Counted from the first letter of the stretch, positions 7,823-16,525 are shown. The stretch is DNA of 50,073 nucleotides from Pseudonocardia sp. TRM90224 (GCF_021245725.1 NZ_JAJGSX010000054.1:1-50073), one strand, 5' to 3'. The notes: generated by a model from the letters alone, not told the origin. Numbers and translations: made by a program.

Positions 7823-9472
7823 TCAGCTCTTGGCCGGAGCCGGCTTGGAGACCTTGACCGAGTCGCGATCGACCTCGTCCTCGTCGAGCGCCTCGGCCTT
7901 GGCCTCCTTCGGCACCACCGAAGAGCCGTCGGAGGCGGTGAACCCCTCCTTGAAGCTCTTCACGGCGGTGGAGATGCGGTCGGACAGCTCGTCGGAGAGC
8001 TTCCCGGTGTCGCGGATCTCGCCGAGGATGCCCTCTTCGTTGCGACGGACGTGGTCGAGGAACTCCCGCTCGAAGCGGCGGACGTCCGCGACCGGGACCG
8101 AGTCGAGGTGGCCGCGGGTGCCGAGGAAGATCGAGACGACCTGCTCCTCGACCGGCTGCGGCTGGTACTGGGCCTGCTTGAGCAGCTCGACGAGGCGGGC
8201 GCCACGGCCGAGCGCCGCGGCCGACGCGGCGTCGAGGTCGGAACCGAACGCGGAGAACGCCTCCAGCTCGCGGAACTGCGAGAGGTCGAGGCGCAGCGAG
8301 CCCGAGACCGTGCGCATCGCGCGGACCTGTGCGGAGCCACCGACGCGGGACACCGAGATGCCGACGTTGATCGCCGGCCGGACGCCCTGGTTGAACAGGT
8401 CGGACTCCAGGAAGACCTGGCCGTCGGTGATCGAGATGACGTTGGTCGGGATGTACGCCGACACGTCGTTCGCCTTGGTCTCGATGATCGGCAGCCCGGT
8501 CATCGAGCCCGCGCCGAGCTCGTCGGAGAGCTTCGCGCAACGCTCGAGCAGCCGCGAGTGCAAGTAGAAGACGTCACCGGGGTAGGCCTCGCGGCCCGGC
8601 GGGCGACGCAGCAGCAGCGAGATCGCGCGGTACGCCTCGGCCTGCTTGGAGAGGTCGTCGAAGATGATCAGGACGTGCTTGCCCTGGTACATCCAGTGCT
8701 GGCCGAGCGCCGAGCCGGTGTAAGGCGCGAGCCACTTGAAGCCGGCGGGGTCGGACGCGGGCGCCGCGATGATCGTCGTGTACTCCAGCGCACCGGCGTC
8801 CTCGAGCGACTTGCGGATACCCGCGATCGTCGAGCCCTTCTGGCCGATCGCGACGTAGATGCAGCGGACCTGCTGCTTCGGGTCGCCGCTCACCCAGTTC
8901 TGCTTCTGGTTGATGATCGTGTCGACGCAGACGGCGGTCTTGCCCGTCTTGCGGTCGCCGATGATCAGCTGGCGCTGACCGCGGCCGATCGGGGTCATGG
9001 CGTCGATCGCCTTGATGCCGGTCTGCAGCGGCTCGCTGACGCTCTGGCGCTCGACGACCGAGGCCGCCTGCAGCTCGAGCACACGCTCCTCGTCGGACTC
9101 GATGTCGCCGAGGCCGTCGATCGGGGCGCCGAGCGGGTCGATGACGCGGCCGAGGAAGTTGTCGCCGACCGGCACCGAGAGGACCTTGCCGGTGCGCTTG
9201 ACCTCTTGGCCCTCTTCGAGGCCGGCGTACTCGCCGAGGATCACGGCGCCGATCTCGTGGACGTCGAGGTTCTGCGCGACGCCGAGGATGCCGCCCTCGA
9301 ACTCGAGCAGCTCGTTCGTCATCACCGAGGGCAGGCCCTCGACGTGCGCGATGCCGTCAGCGGTGTCGGAGATGTGGCCGACCTCTTCGCGAGTGGTCGC
9401 CGTCTCCAGGGACGAGACGTAGCTGGAGATCGCACTCCGGATCTCCTCGGAGGAGATCGTCAGCTCTGTCAT
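7823..9472 (-). CDS. atpA: F1Fo ATP synthase alpha subunit with mycobacterial-type C-terminal extension
   Basis: 549 residues; nucleotide-binding but non-catalytic F1 subunit. P-loop GDRKTGKT, and the VGGSAQVRAMRTVSGSLRLD segment near the catalytic interface. It is longer than typical bacterial alpha subunits (about 510): the last 35 or so residues form a charged tail with ALDEDEVDRDSVKV and KPAPAKS, closely resembling the tail of mycobacterial alpha, which is known there to restrain ATP hydrolysis. ATG with AAGGA upstream (GAGAAGGAACACC). Confidence 0.98.
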   Translation of the reverse strand: MTELTISSEEIRSAISSYVSSLETATTREEVGHISDTADGIAHVEGLPSVMTNELLEFEGGILGVAQNLDVHEIGAVILGEYAGLEEGQEVKRTGKVLSVPVGDNFLGRVIDPLGAPIDGLGDIESDEERVLELQAASVVERQSVSEPLQTGIKAIDAMTPIGRGQRQLIIGDRKTGKTAVCVDTIINQKQNWVSGDPKQQVRCIYVAIGQKGSTIAGIRKSLEDAGALEYTTIIAAPASDPAGFKWLAPYTGSALGQHWMYQGKHVLIIFDDLSKQAEAYRAISLLLRRPPGREAYPGDVFYLHSRLLERCAKLSDELGAGSMTGLPIIETKANDVSAYIPTNVISITDGQVFLESDLFNQGVRPAINVGISVSRVGGSAQVRAMRTVSGSLRLDLSQFRELEAFSAFGSDLDAASAAALGRGARLVELLKQAQYQPQPVEEQVVSIFLGTRGHLDSVPVADVRRFEREFLDHVRRNEEGILGEIRDTGKLSDELSDRISTAVKSFKEGFTASDGSSVVPKEAKAEALDEDEVDRDSVKVSKPAPAKS

Positions 9473-9520
9473 GGCTGTCGGTGTTCCTTCTCTTCGATCG
9501 GAAAAGTCAGCCCGAATAGG

Positions 9521-10351
9521 TCAGCTCGGGAGGGTGCGGCGCGCGGCGGCGAGCTTGCCCGCGACGCTGCCGTCGATGACCTCGTCACCGACCTGCACGA
9601 CAAGGCCGCCCAGCAGTCGTTCGTCCAGCTCGACCTGCAGCGAGATCGCCCGGCCGTAGAGCCGGGTGAGCTTGTCGACGAGCTTCTGTTCCTGCTCGGA
9701 CGTGAGTGCGACCGCCGTCCGGACCTTCGCGACCGAGCGGTCGCGTCGCGCTGCGGCGAGCTCGGCGAGCTCCTCCGCGATGACGTCGAGGTGCCGGCCG
9801 CGGGGCAGCCGGACCGTCTGGCGCAGCAGCGTTGCGGTGGTCGTCGACACCTTGCCGCCGAGCACCTGGTCGAGCAGCGCGGTGCGGCCGCCGACCGGGG
9901 TGGCTGTGTCGGCCAACAGCCCGTTGAGCTGCGGTTCCCTGTCCAGGATCCGGCCGAAGCGGAACAGCTCGTCCTCGACGTCGTCGAGCTTGCCGTTCTT
10001 CTCCGCCGCGGCCAGCGTGGCCTGCCGGGCGAGCGACTCGACGCCGTCGACGAGGTCGAGCGAGCGCGACCACCGGGCCCGCAGCAGGCCGGTGAGCTGC
10101 TCGAACGTCGGCTTCGACACCTTCGAGCCCAGCACCTGCTGCGCGAGCGCGACGCGGGCCGACTCGTCGGCTGCCGGGTCCCCGAGCAGCCGGCGCAGCG
10201 CCTTCTGCGCCACGAGCAGCTCGGCGATTGCGAACAGCTCCTCGCCGACCTGCACGAGGACGTCGACCTTCGCCTTGTCCGCGAAGGCGTCGAGCCGGGC
10301 GCCGGCCGAGGCCAGCGCTTCCCGGCTTGCTGCCTGCAGGACGACGGCCAT
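9521..10351 (-). CDS. atpH: F1Fo ATP synthase delta subunit
   Basis: 276 residues, against about 177 in E. coli; the extra roughly 90 N-terminal residues match the long delta of Streptomyces-type actinobacteria. It forms part of the peripheral stalk. Unlike mycobacteria, where delta is fused to a second b subunit, delta and b are separate here. The C-terminal conserved SLQVELDERLLGGLVVQVGD is present. The start overlaps the atpF stop by 1 nt (TGATG). Confidence 0.95.
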   Translation of the reverse strand: MAVVLQAASREALASAGARLDAFADKAKVDVLVQVGEELFAIAELLVAQKALRRLLGDPAADESARVALAQQVLGSKVSKPTFEQLTGLLRARWSRSLDLVDGVESLARQATLAAAEKNGKLDDVEDELFRFGRILDREPQLNGLLADTATPVGGRTALLDQVLGGKVSTTTATLLRQTVRLPRGRHLDVIAEELAELAAARRDRSVAKVRTAVALTSEQEQKLVDKLTRLYGRAISLQVELDERLLGGLVVQVGDEVIDGSVAGKLAAARRTLPS

Positions 10352-10902
10352 CAGCTCGCTCCGCTGGTCTCGCGGCGCCGCGTGAGGCCGTCGAGCTCGT
10401 CGAGGAACGTGTCGACGGTGGCGGAACGGCTGGCGTCGTCGGCGAGCGAGCGGCCGATGAGCCGCTCGGCGAGCTGCACGGAGAGGCCACCGACCTCACC
10501 GCGGAGCTGGCGGACGGCCTGCTCGCGCGCTGCGGTGATCTGCTCCTCACCGCGGGCCCTGATGCGTGCGGCCTCTTCCTCGGCCTGCGCCCGCAGCTCC
10601 GCCTTGATCTGCTGCCCCTCGGCGCGGGCGTCGTCGCGGATGCGCGCCGCCTCGGCCCGAAGGCCGGCCAGCTGCTCCTCGTACTCCTTCTTGAGGGCGG
10701 CGGCCTGCTCCTGGGCCTCCTCGGCCCGCTTCAGCCCACCCTCGATCTTGTCGGTCCGCTCGGCGTAGATCTTCTCGAACTGCGGGAAGACCGTGCGCTT
10801 GAGGACGAAGAACAAGATGAGGAAGGCGATGGTGCCGACGATCATCTCGACAGGGTGCGGCGTGAGAGGATTGATCTCCTCCGCCGCAAGGACGCTCATC
10901 AT
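10351..10902 (-). CDS. atpF: F1Fo ATP synthase b subunit
   Basis: 183 residues. One N-terminal membrane helix (PVEMIVGTIAFLILFFVL) followed by a long Ala/Glu/Arg-rich coiled coil, the peripheral stalk. GGAGGAG is well placed before a double ATG at 10902/10899. Located between atpE and atpH. Confidence 0.95.
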   Translation of the reverse strand: MMSVLAAEEINPLTPHPVEMIVGTIAFLILFFVLKRTVFPQFEKIYAERTDKIEGGLKRAEEAQEQAAALKKEYEEQLAGLRAEAARIRDDARAEGQQIKAELRAQAEEEAARIRARGEEQITAAREQAVRQLRGEVGGLSVQLAERLIGRSLADDASRSATVDTFLDELDGLTRRRETSGAS

Positions 10903-10937
10903 GATGTCTCCTCCGCCTTGCCCTGCGATGCGCTAGC

Positions 10938-11162
10938 TCAGCCCGCGATGGGCTGCAACGCGAATGCGAGCACCAGGCCGAGAATGGCGAGCGCCTCGGA
11001 GAGCGCCATGCCGATGAACGCGATGCCCTGCAGCTGGCCACGGGCCTCCGGCTGGCGGGCGACACCGTTGATGAACGCGGCGAACACGATACCGACGCCG
11101 ATACCCGGGCCGATCGCGGCGAGGCCGTAACCGATGACGTTCAGGTTACCGCTGATCAACAT
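10938..11162 (-). CDS. atpE: F1Fo ATP synthase c subunit
   Basis: 74 residues, two membrane helices joined by the polar loop ARQPEARGQL. The first helix carries the glycine-rich GPGIGVGIVF packing motif. The proton-carrying carboxylate is Glu56 in GMALSEALAI. Proton, not sodium, coupling is inferred. AAAGGA precedes the ATG. Confidence 0.97.
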   Translation of the reverse strand: MLISGNLNVIGYGLAAIGPGIGVGIVFAAFINGVARQPEARGQLQGIAFIGMALSEALAILGLVLAFALQPIAG

Positions 11163-11228
11163 TGCGTATTCCTTTCATCCGGTCCGTGGTTCGTGCCGAC
11201 GGACCCGTCAGTTCTGTGTGGGGAGGAA

Positions 11229-12014
11229 CTAGTGGTCGTCGGCGAGCACGGTGCCGATGTACGACGCCGTCAGGATGACGAAGACGTAGGCCTGCACCAC
11301 CTGGATGAAGGCCTCGAAGAACGTGAAGACGATGGCCAGCACGAACGCGATCGGCGAAATGATCTTCGGCAGCAGCGTCTCGGAATGCAGCAGCATGTAT
11401 TCGCCACCGAGGATGAACACCAGCAGCAGCAGGTGGCCGGCGAACATGTTGCCGAACAGTCGCAGCGAGAGCGTGACCGGGCGCAGCAGGATGTTCGAGA
11501 TGAACTCGATCGGGGTGAGGATGAACCGCACCCACCCCGGCACCCCGGGCGGCCACGTGGAGATCCGCAGGTAGCCGATGAACCCGTGGTGCTTGATCCC
11601 GACCCACGTGAAGATGAGCCACGTGAAAATCGCCAGCACGTAGGGCATGCCGGGATGTGAGAACGTCGGGAACTGGATGATCGGGATGATCCCGAACAGG
11701 TTGTTCACCAGGATGAAGGCGAACAGGGTGGTGAGGTAGGGCACGAACTTGAGGAACTCCGGCCCGATGTTGTCTCGGGCGATGGAGTTGCGGACGAGCC
11801 CGTGCAACGACTCGCCGAGGAACTGGCCCTTGCTGGGCACGAGACTCGGCTTGCGCACACTGAGGGCGAAGAACGCCCAGATGATCAGTGCGGCCAGAAC
11901 GAGCTGCAGCACCGGCTTCGTGATGTCACCGAAGATCGGCGGCAGGTTGAAGTCCTCCACCCCGGGAGAGTTGAAGCCTCCCGAGGGCGGTGGGGCGGTG
12001 GCCAACGTGGTCAC
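11229..12014 (-). CDS. atpB: F1Fo ATP synthase a subunit
   Basis: 261 residues, polytopic stator subunit with the proton half-channels. The essential Arg lies in the LSLRLFGNMFAGHLLL helix. The C-terminal helix FTFFEAFIQVVQAYVFVIL is typical. GTG start with GGAAGGAG 6-7 nt upstream. First structural atp gene, 66 nt before atpE. Confidence 0.96.
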   Translation of the reverse strand: MTTLATAPPPSGGFNSPGVEDFNLPPIFGDITKPVLQLVLAALIIWAFFALSVRKPSLVPSKGQFLGESLHGLVRNSIARDNIGPEFLKFVPYLTTLFAFILVNNLFGIIPIIQFPTFSHPGMPYVLAIFTWLIFTWVGIKHHGFIGYLRISTWPPGVPGWVRFILTPIEFISNILLRPVTLSLRLFGNMFAGHLLLLVFILGGEYMLLHSETLLPKIISPIAFVLAIVFTFFEAFIQVVQAYVFVILTASYIGTVLADDH

Positions 12015-12071
12015 CCAATGCTCCTTCCGGTTCCACCGGCCGGGTGATCCGGGGCGGCAGAATCGTGACGA

Positions 12072-12290
12072 TCAGGACTTAACGTACCTGATGTAGATCA
12101 GATACAACGAAGCGGCTCCACCGGCCAGCAGGCCGACCGGCAGGAACAGTCCCGTGCCAAGCAGTGCATCCAGCCCCCATCCGATCGCCCCGAAGATCAG
12201 GAAACCCGACAGGAGGTAGGACAGAGCGGTCCACGCGTCCCCCGGCGGTGGCGTCTTGCCGCCTCCATCGGGGGCCCGGTCCAGCTCCAT
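12072..12290 (-). CDS. AtpZ-like small membrane protein of the ATP synthase operon
   Basis: 72 residues: a charged N-terminus (MELDRAPDGGGKTPPP) and two membrane helices (WTALSYLLSGFLIFGAIGWG and FLPVGLLAGGAASLYLIYI), the layout of the AtpZ/AtpI family that helps c-ring assembly or Mg/Ca handling in other bacteria. Start ATG at 12290; GTG at 12302 is in frame. A TAGTGT box stands 8 nt before the ATG, so a near-leaderless internal promoter for atpB onward is possible. Confidence 0.75.
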   Translation of the reverse strand: MELDRAPDGGGKTPPPGDAWTALSYLLSGFLIFGAIGWGLDALLGTGLFLPVGLLAGGAASLYLIYIRYVKS

Positions 12291-12470
12291 CAGCACGGAC
12301 ACTATCAGGCGTGTTAGCAGCTCTTTACCAGGGACGACCTCGGCGGACGGCCAACCGGGCCACGTGGTGGGCCGGACGGGTCGGCGACCTGCTCTATCGC
12401 GTGTAGAACAACCGTGCAGGGGTGACCCGGATCGCAGAGTGAGCCGGCCCACGTCACCCGTTCGGGGGTC

Positions 12471-12908
12471 TCAGAGGTCGACGACCGGGATGCGGGCGCG
12501 AACGAAGCCGACGACCTCGCCGCCGATGTAGGCGGCGGTCACCGCGAGCAGCGTGAACGCGAAGGCCTGGTTGTCGAAGAGGGTCGTGCCGCGGAAGACG
12601 ATCAGGAAGACCAGCAGCACCAGTACCTTGCCGACGAACGCGGTCATGGCGGCGACCATCACCCCGGCGGCGCTCGCACGAGCCGTCTTGCGCATGACGA
12701 ACGTCCCGACGAACCCCGCGCCACCGCCGATGATCACACCGACGACGGCACCGATCGCGCCCGGCCACGCCCGCAGCACCGCGGCCACGACGATCGCGAT
12801 GACCCCGACGATCGCCGTGAGCACCAACGCGTTGCGCTGCATCACCCCGGCCAGCCGCAGCACCGTCGCGACGTGCGGAGCGTCCTTCACGGGTTCCGGT
12901 TCGGTCAT
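12471..12908 (-). CDS. AtpI-type ATP synthase accessory membrane protein
   Basis: 145 residues, four predicted helices: LVLTAIVGVIAIVVAAVLRA, GAIGAVVGVIIGGGAGFVG, VMVAAMTAFVGKVLVLLVFL and FAFTLLAVTAAYIGGEVVG. Corresponds in position to Rv1303. The ATG overlaps the wecA stop by 4 nt (ATGA), so it is translationally coupled to it. The 180-nt gap to the next gene holds no further gene. Confidence 0.8.
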   Translation of the reverse strand: MTEPEPVKDAPHVATVLRLAGVMQRNALVLTAIVGVIAIVVAAVLRAWPGAIGAVVGVIIGGGAGFVGTFVMRKTARASAAGVMVAAMTAFVGKVLVLLVFLIVFRGTTLFDNQAFAFTLLAVTAAYIGGEVVGFVRARIPVVDL

Positions 12909-14056
12909 CTGGCCCTCACTCTCGGGATGGCGGAGGCGAGCACGACCACGACCAGGCCGATCCCCACCGCCCACAGCACGATCGACGGGTCGTCGATCAG
13001 CGCCAGCGCAACTGCGCCGAACGCGAGCACACCCGCCCACAAGTAGATCAGCAGCACCGCTCGGCGCTGGCTGTGGCCGATCTCCAACAAGCGGTGGTGC
13101 AGGTGCATCTTGTCAGCCGCGAACGGGCTGAGCCCCTTGCGGGTGCGCCGAACGACCGCCATCAGCAGGTCGAGCACCGGCACGAACACCACCGCGGCCA
13201 GCACGATGAGCGGTGCGAACAGCGCCAGCACATCGGCGGCCCCCGACGAGCCGGTGGGGATCGCCATCCGACCCGACATGCTCGTCGTCGCGGCCGCCAG
13301 GATCAGCCCGACCAGCATCGACCCCGAGTCGCCCATGAAGATCCTGGCGGGGTTGAAGTTGTGCGGGAGGAAGCCGAGGCAGGCCCCCGACAGCACGGCC
13401 GCGAGCAGCGCGGGCACGTACGCCGAGGGGTCGTAGTAGCCGAGTCGGGAGAGCAGCCCGATGGCGAACAGGCCCGTGGCCAGCGCGGCGATCATGCCGA
13501 GGCCCGCGGCGAGGCCGTCGAGTCCGTCGATGAAGTTCATGGCGTTGACCAGCGCGACGGTGATCAGGACCGTCAGCAGCACTCCCTGCTCCAGCCCCAG
13601 GCTCAGGATCGACATGGAGAACAGGCCGCCGCCACCGCCCCACGGCACCGGGAACGCCGTCCACTGCAGCCCGAACATGATCAGCACGCCGGCTGCGGTG
13701 ATCTGGCCGACCAGCTTGGTGATCGCGTCGAGGTCGTAGCGGTCGTCCAGCATGCCGACGACCGAGAGCAGCACCCCCGCGATGACCACGCCGATGATCT
13801 CGTTCGAGTAGTCGAACGCGAGCCGCAGCGCCGGCAGCTGGTAGGCCATCAGCACGCCGGCCAGCACCCCGCCGAGCATCGCGATGCCGCCCCAGCGCGG
13901 GGTGGGTGTCACGTGCACGTCGCGGCCGCGGGGCCACGCCACGGCGTGCAGCCGCAGCGCGAGCACCCGCACCGGCCCGACCAGCAGATAGGTGATGACG
14001 GCCGATGTCATCCCGGCGAGGAGGTACTCCCGGATCGGCAGGACCAGCCCAGGCAC
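12905..14056 (-). CDS. wecA: Undecaprenyl-phosphate N-acetylglucosaminyl 1-phosphate transferase (WecA/Rfe family)
   Basis: 383 residues, about 11 membrane helices. Adds GlcNAc-1-P to the decaprenyl/undecaprenyl-phosphate carrier at the inner face of the membrane, starting linker (arabinogalactan/teichoic-type) synthesis. Family signatures: DVHVTPTPRWGG, DDRYDLDAITK, NAMNFIDGLDGLAAG, FLPHNFNPARIFMGDSGS, and the HLHHRLLEIGHS loop. GTG start without clear ribosome site, 19 nt after the glyA stop. Homolog of Rv1302. Confidence 0.94.
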   Translation of the reverse strand: MPGLVLPIREYLLAGMTSAVITYLLVGPVRVLALRLHAVAWPRGRDVHVTPTPRWGGIAMLGGVLAGVLMAYQLPALRLAFDYSNEIIGVVIAGVLLSVVGMLDDRYDLDAITKLVGQITAAGVLIMFGLQWTAFPVPWGGGGGLFSMSILSLGLEQGVLLTVLITVALVNAMNFIDGLDGLAAGLGMIAALATGLFAIGLLSRLGYYDPSAYVPALLAAVLSGACLGFLPHNFNPARIFMGDSGSMLVGLILAAATTSMSGRMAIPTGSSGAADVLALFAPLIVLAAVVFVPVLDLLMAVVRRTRKGLSPFAADKMHLHHRLLEIGHSQRRAVLLIYLWAGVLAFGAVALALIDDPSIVLWAVGIGLVVVVLASAIPRVRAR

Positions 14057-14075
14057 GGGGACGGCCGGCGGTTCG

Positions 14076-15356
14076 TCAGGGACGCGGGTAGGCGGGCGTC
14101 CTGGCGACGAGCGCCGACACCGCGTCGGCGACCTCCACCAGCTCGGCGTCGCCGTCGGGCGTGCCGTGCTCGGCCTTCACCGCACGCGACACCAGCGAGG
14201 CGATCTCCGCCATGTCCGACTCGACCATGCCCTGCGACGTCACGCTCGGCGAGCCGACCCGCAGGCCGGACGGCTTGAGCGGCGGCGCGGGGTCGTACGG
14301 GATCGCGTTCTTGTTGAGCGTGATCCGCGCGGCGTCGCAGCGGGTCTCGGCCTGGTCGCCGGTGACGCCGATGGGGCGCAGGTCGACCAGCGCGAGGTGG
14401 GTGTCGGTGCCGCCCGAGACCGCGCGCATGCCCTCCGCCTCGAGGCTCTTGGCGAGCGCCTGCGCGTTGGCGATGACCTGGGTGGCGTAGGCCTTGTACT
14501 CCGGCTGCGCCGCTTCCTTCATCGCGACCGCCTTCGCGGCGACCGCGTGCATCAGCGGACCGCCCTGCGAGAACGGGAAGACGGCCTTGTCGATCGCCTT
14601 GGCGTGCTCGGCCTTGCAGAGGATCATGCCGCCGCGCGGGCCGCGCAGCACCTTGTGCGTGGTGGCGCTGACGACGTCGGCGAACGGCACCGGCGAGGGG
14701 ATCGCCTGCCCGGCGACCAGCCCGATGAAGTGCGCGGCGTCGACCATCAGCTTGGCGCCCACCTCGTCGGCGATCTCGCGGAACGCCTTGAAGTCGATCA
14801 GGCGCGGGTACGCCGTGGCGCCGGCGATGATCATCTTGGGCTTGTGCTGGCGGGCGAGGTCGCGGACCTGGTCGTAGTCGATCAGCTCGCTGTCCTCGCG
14901 GACGGTGTAGGACACCGCGTTGAACCACTTGCCGGAGAAGCTGACCTTGCTGCCGTGCGTGAGGTGCCCGCCCTGCTTGAGGTCCATCGCGAGCACGGTG
15001 TCGCCGGGCTGGGTGAACGCCGCGTAGACCGCGAAGTTCGCCGACGCGCCCGAGTGCGGCTGCAGGTTGACGTGCTCCGCGCCGAACAGCTCCTTCGTGC
15101 GGGCGTTGCCGATCTCCTCGGCCTTGTCGACGACCTCGCAACCGCCGTAGTAGCGACGCCCGGGGTATCCCTCCGCGTACTTGTTCGACAGCGTCGAACC
15201 GAGCGCGGCCAGCACGGCAGGGCTGGTGAGGTTCTCGCTGGCGATCAGCTGGAGGCCGCCGCGCAGCCGGTCCAGCTCCTCGAGCACCACTCCCGCGATC
15301 TCGGGATCCTGGTGCTGAAGCTCGTCGAAGTCCGGTCCCCAGAACGGTGTCGTCAC
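14076..15356 (-). CDS. glyA: Serine hydroxymethyltransferase
   Basis: 426 residues. PLP enzyme interconverting serine and glycine with tetrahydrofolate. N-terminal LIASENLTSPAVL, NKYAEGYPGRRYYGG, and the PLP-lysine segment VVSATTHKVLRGPRGG. Its position between sua5 and wecA differs from M. tuberculosis, where glyA lies elsewhere. The GTG start is 6 nt from a TACCGT box and has no ribosome site, so it is likely leaderless. Confidence 0.97.
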   Translation of the reverse strand: MTTPFWGPDFDELQHQDPEIAGVVLEELDRLRGGLQLIASENLTSPAVLAALGSTLSNKYAEGYPGRRYYGGCEVVDKAEEIGNARTKELFGAEHVNLQPHSGASANFAVYAAFTQPGDTVLAMDLKQGGHLTHGSKVSFSGKWFNAVSYTVREDSELIDYDQVRDLARQHKPKMIIAGATAYPRLIDFKAFREIADEVGAKLMVDAAHFIGLVAGQAIPSPVPFADVVSATTHKVLRGPRGGMILCKAEHAKAIDKAVFPFSQGGPLMHAVAAKAVAMKEAAQPEYKAYATQVIANAQALAKSLEAEGMRAVSGGTDTHLALVDLRPIGVTGDQAETRCDAARITLNKNAIPYDPAPPLKPSGLRVGSPSVTSQGMVESDMAEIASLVSRAVKAEHGTPDGDAELVEVADAVSALVARTPAYPRP

Positions 15357-15368
15357 GGTTCAACGGTA
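15357..15368 (-). promoter_or_regulatory. Leaderless-type promoter of glyA
   Basis: On the minus strand a TACCGT -10 box (15363-15368) stands exactly 6 nt before the glyA GTG at 15356, with no Shine-Dalgarno sequence between. Confidence 0.45.
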
Positions 15369-15407
15369 CCTGCGGCCCACCCACGGCCCGCCCCGGCCTT
15401 CGGCCGA

Positions 15408-15462
15408 GGGCAGGAAAGCCACTTTCCTGCCCCCACAGGGCCTGAAAGTGGCTTTCCTGCCC
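15408..15462. repeat. Paired GAAAG-TGG-CTTTC palindromes in inverted orientation
   Basis: Copy one (15408-15432) is a perfect palindrome with a CCA centre; copy two (15441-15462) has a TGG centre. Together they form a hairpin with 19-bp perfect arms (GGGCAGGAAAGCCACTTTC). It lies between divergent glyA and the TetR gene, so it is not simply a terminator. Confidence 0.75.
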
Positions 15463-15477
15463 TTCCTGGGCCAGCGG

Positions 15478-15514
15478 GAGCAGTGCTCACGATTGTCATC
15501 AGTGCTCCAGTACT
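15478..15514 (+). promoter_or_regulatory. Candidate TetR operator
   Basis: Two adjacent dyads lie just before the TetR start: GAGCA-G-TGCTC (15478-15488) and AGTGCT-CC-AGTACT (15501-15514, one mismatch). Autoregulation of the TetR gene from this site is an inference from position only. Confidence 0.35.
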
Positions 15515-15528
15515 GGCAGACTGCAGCG

Positions 15529-16224
15529 ATGAGTGCCGCCGGAACCCGGGCCCGCGTCCGCGCCGAGCTCACCAAGGAGATCGCCGAGGTGGCCAGGCGC
15601 CACCTCGCGTCGGACGGCGCCGCCGCGCTCTCGCTGCGGGCCGTCGCGCGTGAGATGGGCATGGCGTCGTCAGCGGTGTACCGCTACTTCCCCAGCCGCG
15701 ACGACCTGCTCACCACGCTGATCGTCGAGGCCTACGACGCCATCGGCGAGGCTGCCGAACAGGCCGTCGCGGCCGCGCCGAAGGGCGACCTGCGCGCGCG
15801 GTGGCAGGCGATCTGCCGCGCGACGCGGGAGTGGGCCGTCGCGCACCCGCATGAGTACGCGCTGGTCTACGGCTCGCCGGTGCCTGGCTACGCAGCGCCG
15901 CAGGCGACGATCGGACCCGCTGGGCGGGTCGGGCTGCTGCTCACCACGCTGATCTCGGACGGTGTCGCGGCCGGCACCGTCGACCCGCTCGGCTCCCCGA
16001 CCGGCTCCGACGCCGCGCTGACCCCCGACATCGCGGAGCGCGTCGGGCTCGCGTCCACGAGTGCGGAGTCGTCGCTCGCCGCCCGCGGCGTGACGGCGTG
16101 GATCAGCCTCTTCGGACTGATCAGCTTCGAGATCTTCGGCCACACCAACAACATCGTCGAGGACCACGAACGCTTCTTCACCGACGCCACGGACCGGCTG
16201 GCCGACCTGGTCGGCCTGCCGTAG
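15529..16224 (+). CDS. TetR/AcrR family transcriptional regulator
   Basis: 231 residues. N-terminal helix-turn-helix with LSLRAVAREMGMASSAVYRYFPSR (about 33-57), then an all-helical ligand-binding domain including the tryptophan-rich WAVAHPHEYALVYGSPVPGY region common to TetR_C_13 regulators. Start chosen at the ATG that precedes MSAAGTRARVRAELT. It is divergent from glyA. Target and ligand unknown; no efflux or catabolic gene is adjacent, so it may act on itself or at a distance. Confidence 0.85.
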   Translation: MSAAGTRARVRAELTKEIAEVARRHLASDGAAALSLRAVAREMGMASSAVYRYFPSRDDLLTTLIVEAYDAIGEAAEQAVAAAPKGDLRARWQAICRATREWAVAHPHEYALVYGSPVPGYAAPQATIGPAGRVGLLLTTLISDGVAAGTVDPLGSPTGSDAALTPDIAERVGLASTSAESSLAARGVTAWISLFGLISFEIFGHTNNIVEDHERFFTDATDRLADLVGLP

Positions 16225-16245
16225 CACGAAGCCGGCCGGCCGGGG

Positions 16246-16302
16246 TTGCCGGGAAAGTGGCATTCCCGGCATATGGGGCCGGGACCGTGGCTTTCCCGGC
16301 AA
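16246..16302. repeat. Paired palindromes, CCGGGAAAG variant
   Basis: Outer arms TTGCCGGGAAAG (16246-16257) and CTTTCCCGGCAA (16291-16302) are perfectly complementary. Inside are two GAAAG-TGG-C(A/T)TTC-like units. Compared with the CAGG/CCTG copies, both sides have changed to CGGG/CCCG, so pairing is preserved. Confidence 0.65.
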
Positions 16303-16461
16303 CGTGTGCGTTTCGCACCCGTCCGCGGGTGCACGGGAGTGCGGTGCGCCGTGGAAGGTCAGGAAAGTCCGCCATGGCCCTTCGGGCCGCCACGAGGGAT
16401 GTGAATCCGTGCTGGGTGCGGCACTCGGGGGTGTGCACGGAGAGCGGGCGCAGGGGCGCTG

Positions 16462-16525
16462 GTGCACAGGTTGATGCCTTCGTGCACAGGTTCGAACTTG
16501 TGCACGGGGAGGCGAACCTGTGCAC
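16462..16525. repeat. Symmetric array of four GTGCACAGGTT boxes
   Basis: Boxes at 16462-16472 and 16482-16492 read GTGCACAGGTT on the plus strand; boxes at 16495-16505 (one mismatch) and 16515-16525 are the reverse complement. Spacing is 9-2-9 nt, giving perfect two-fold symmetry about 16493/16494. This could be an operator array or a hairpin element. Confidence 0.6.

Noticed and set aside
7802..10768. Very long open frame on the plus strand opposite atpA/atpH/atpF, with an Arg/Leu/Asp-rich translation
   Set aside because: It is the antisense of highly GC-biased coding genes; such mirror frames are long by composition alone. Every segment is explained by atp genes on the other strand.
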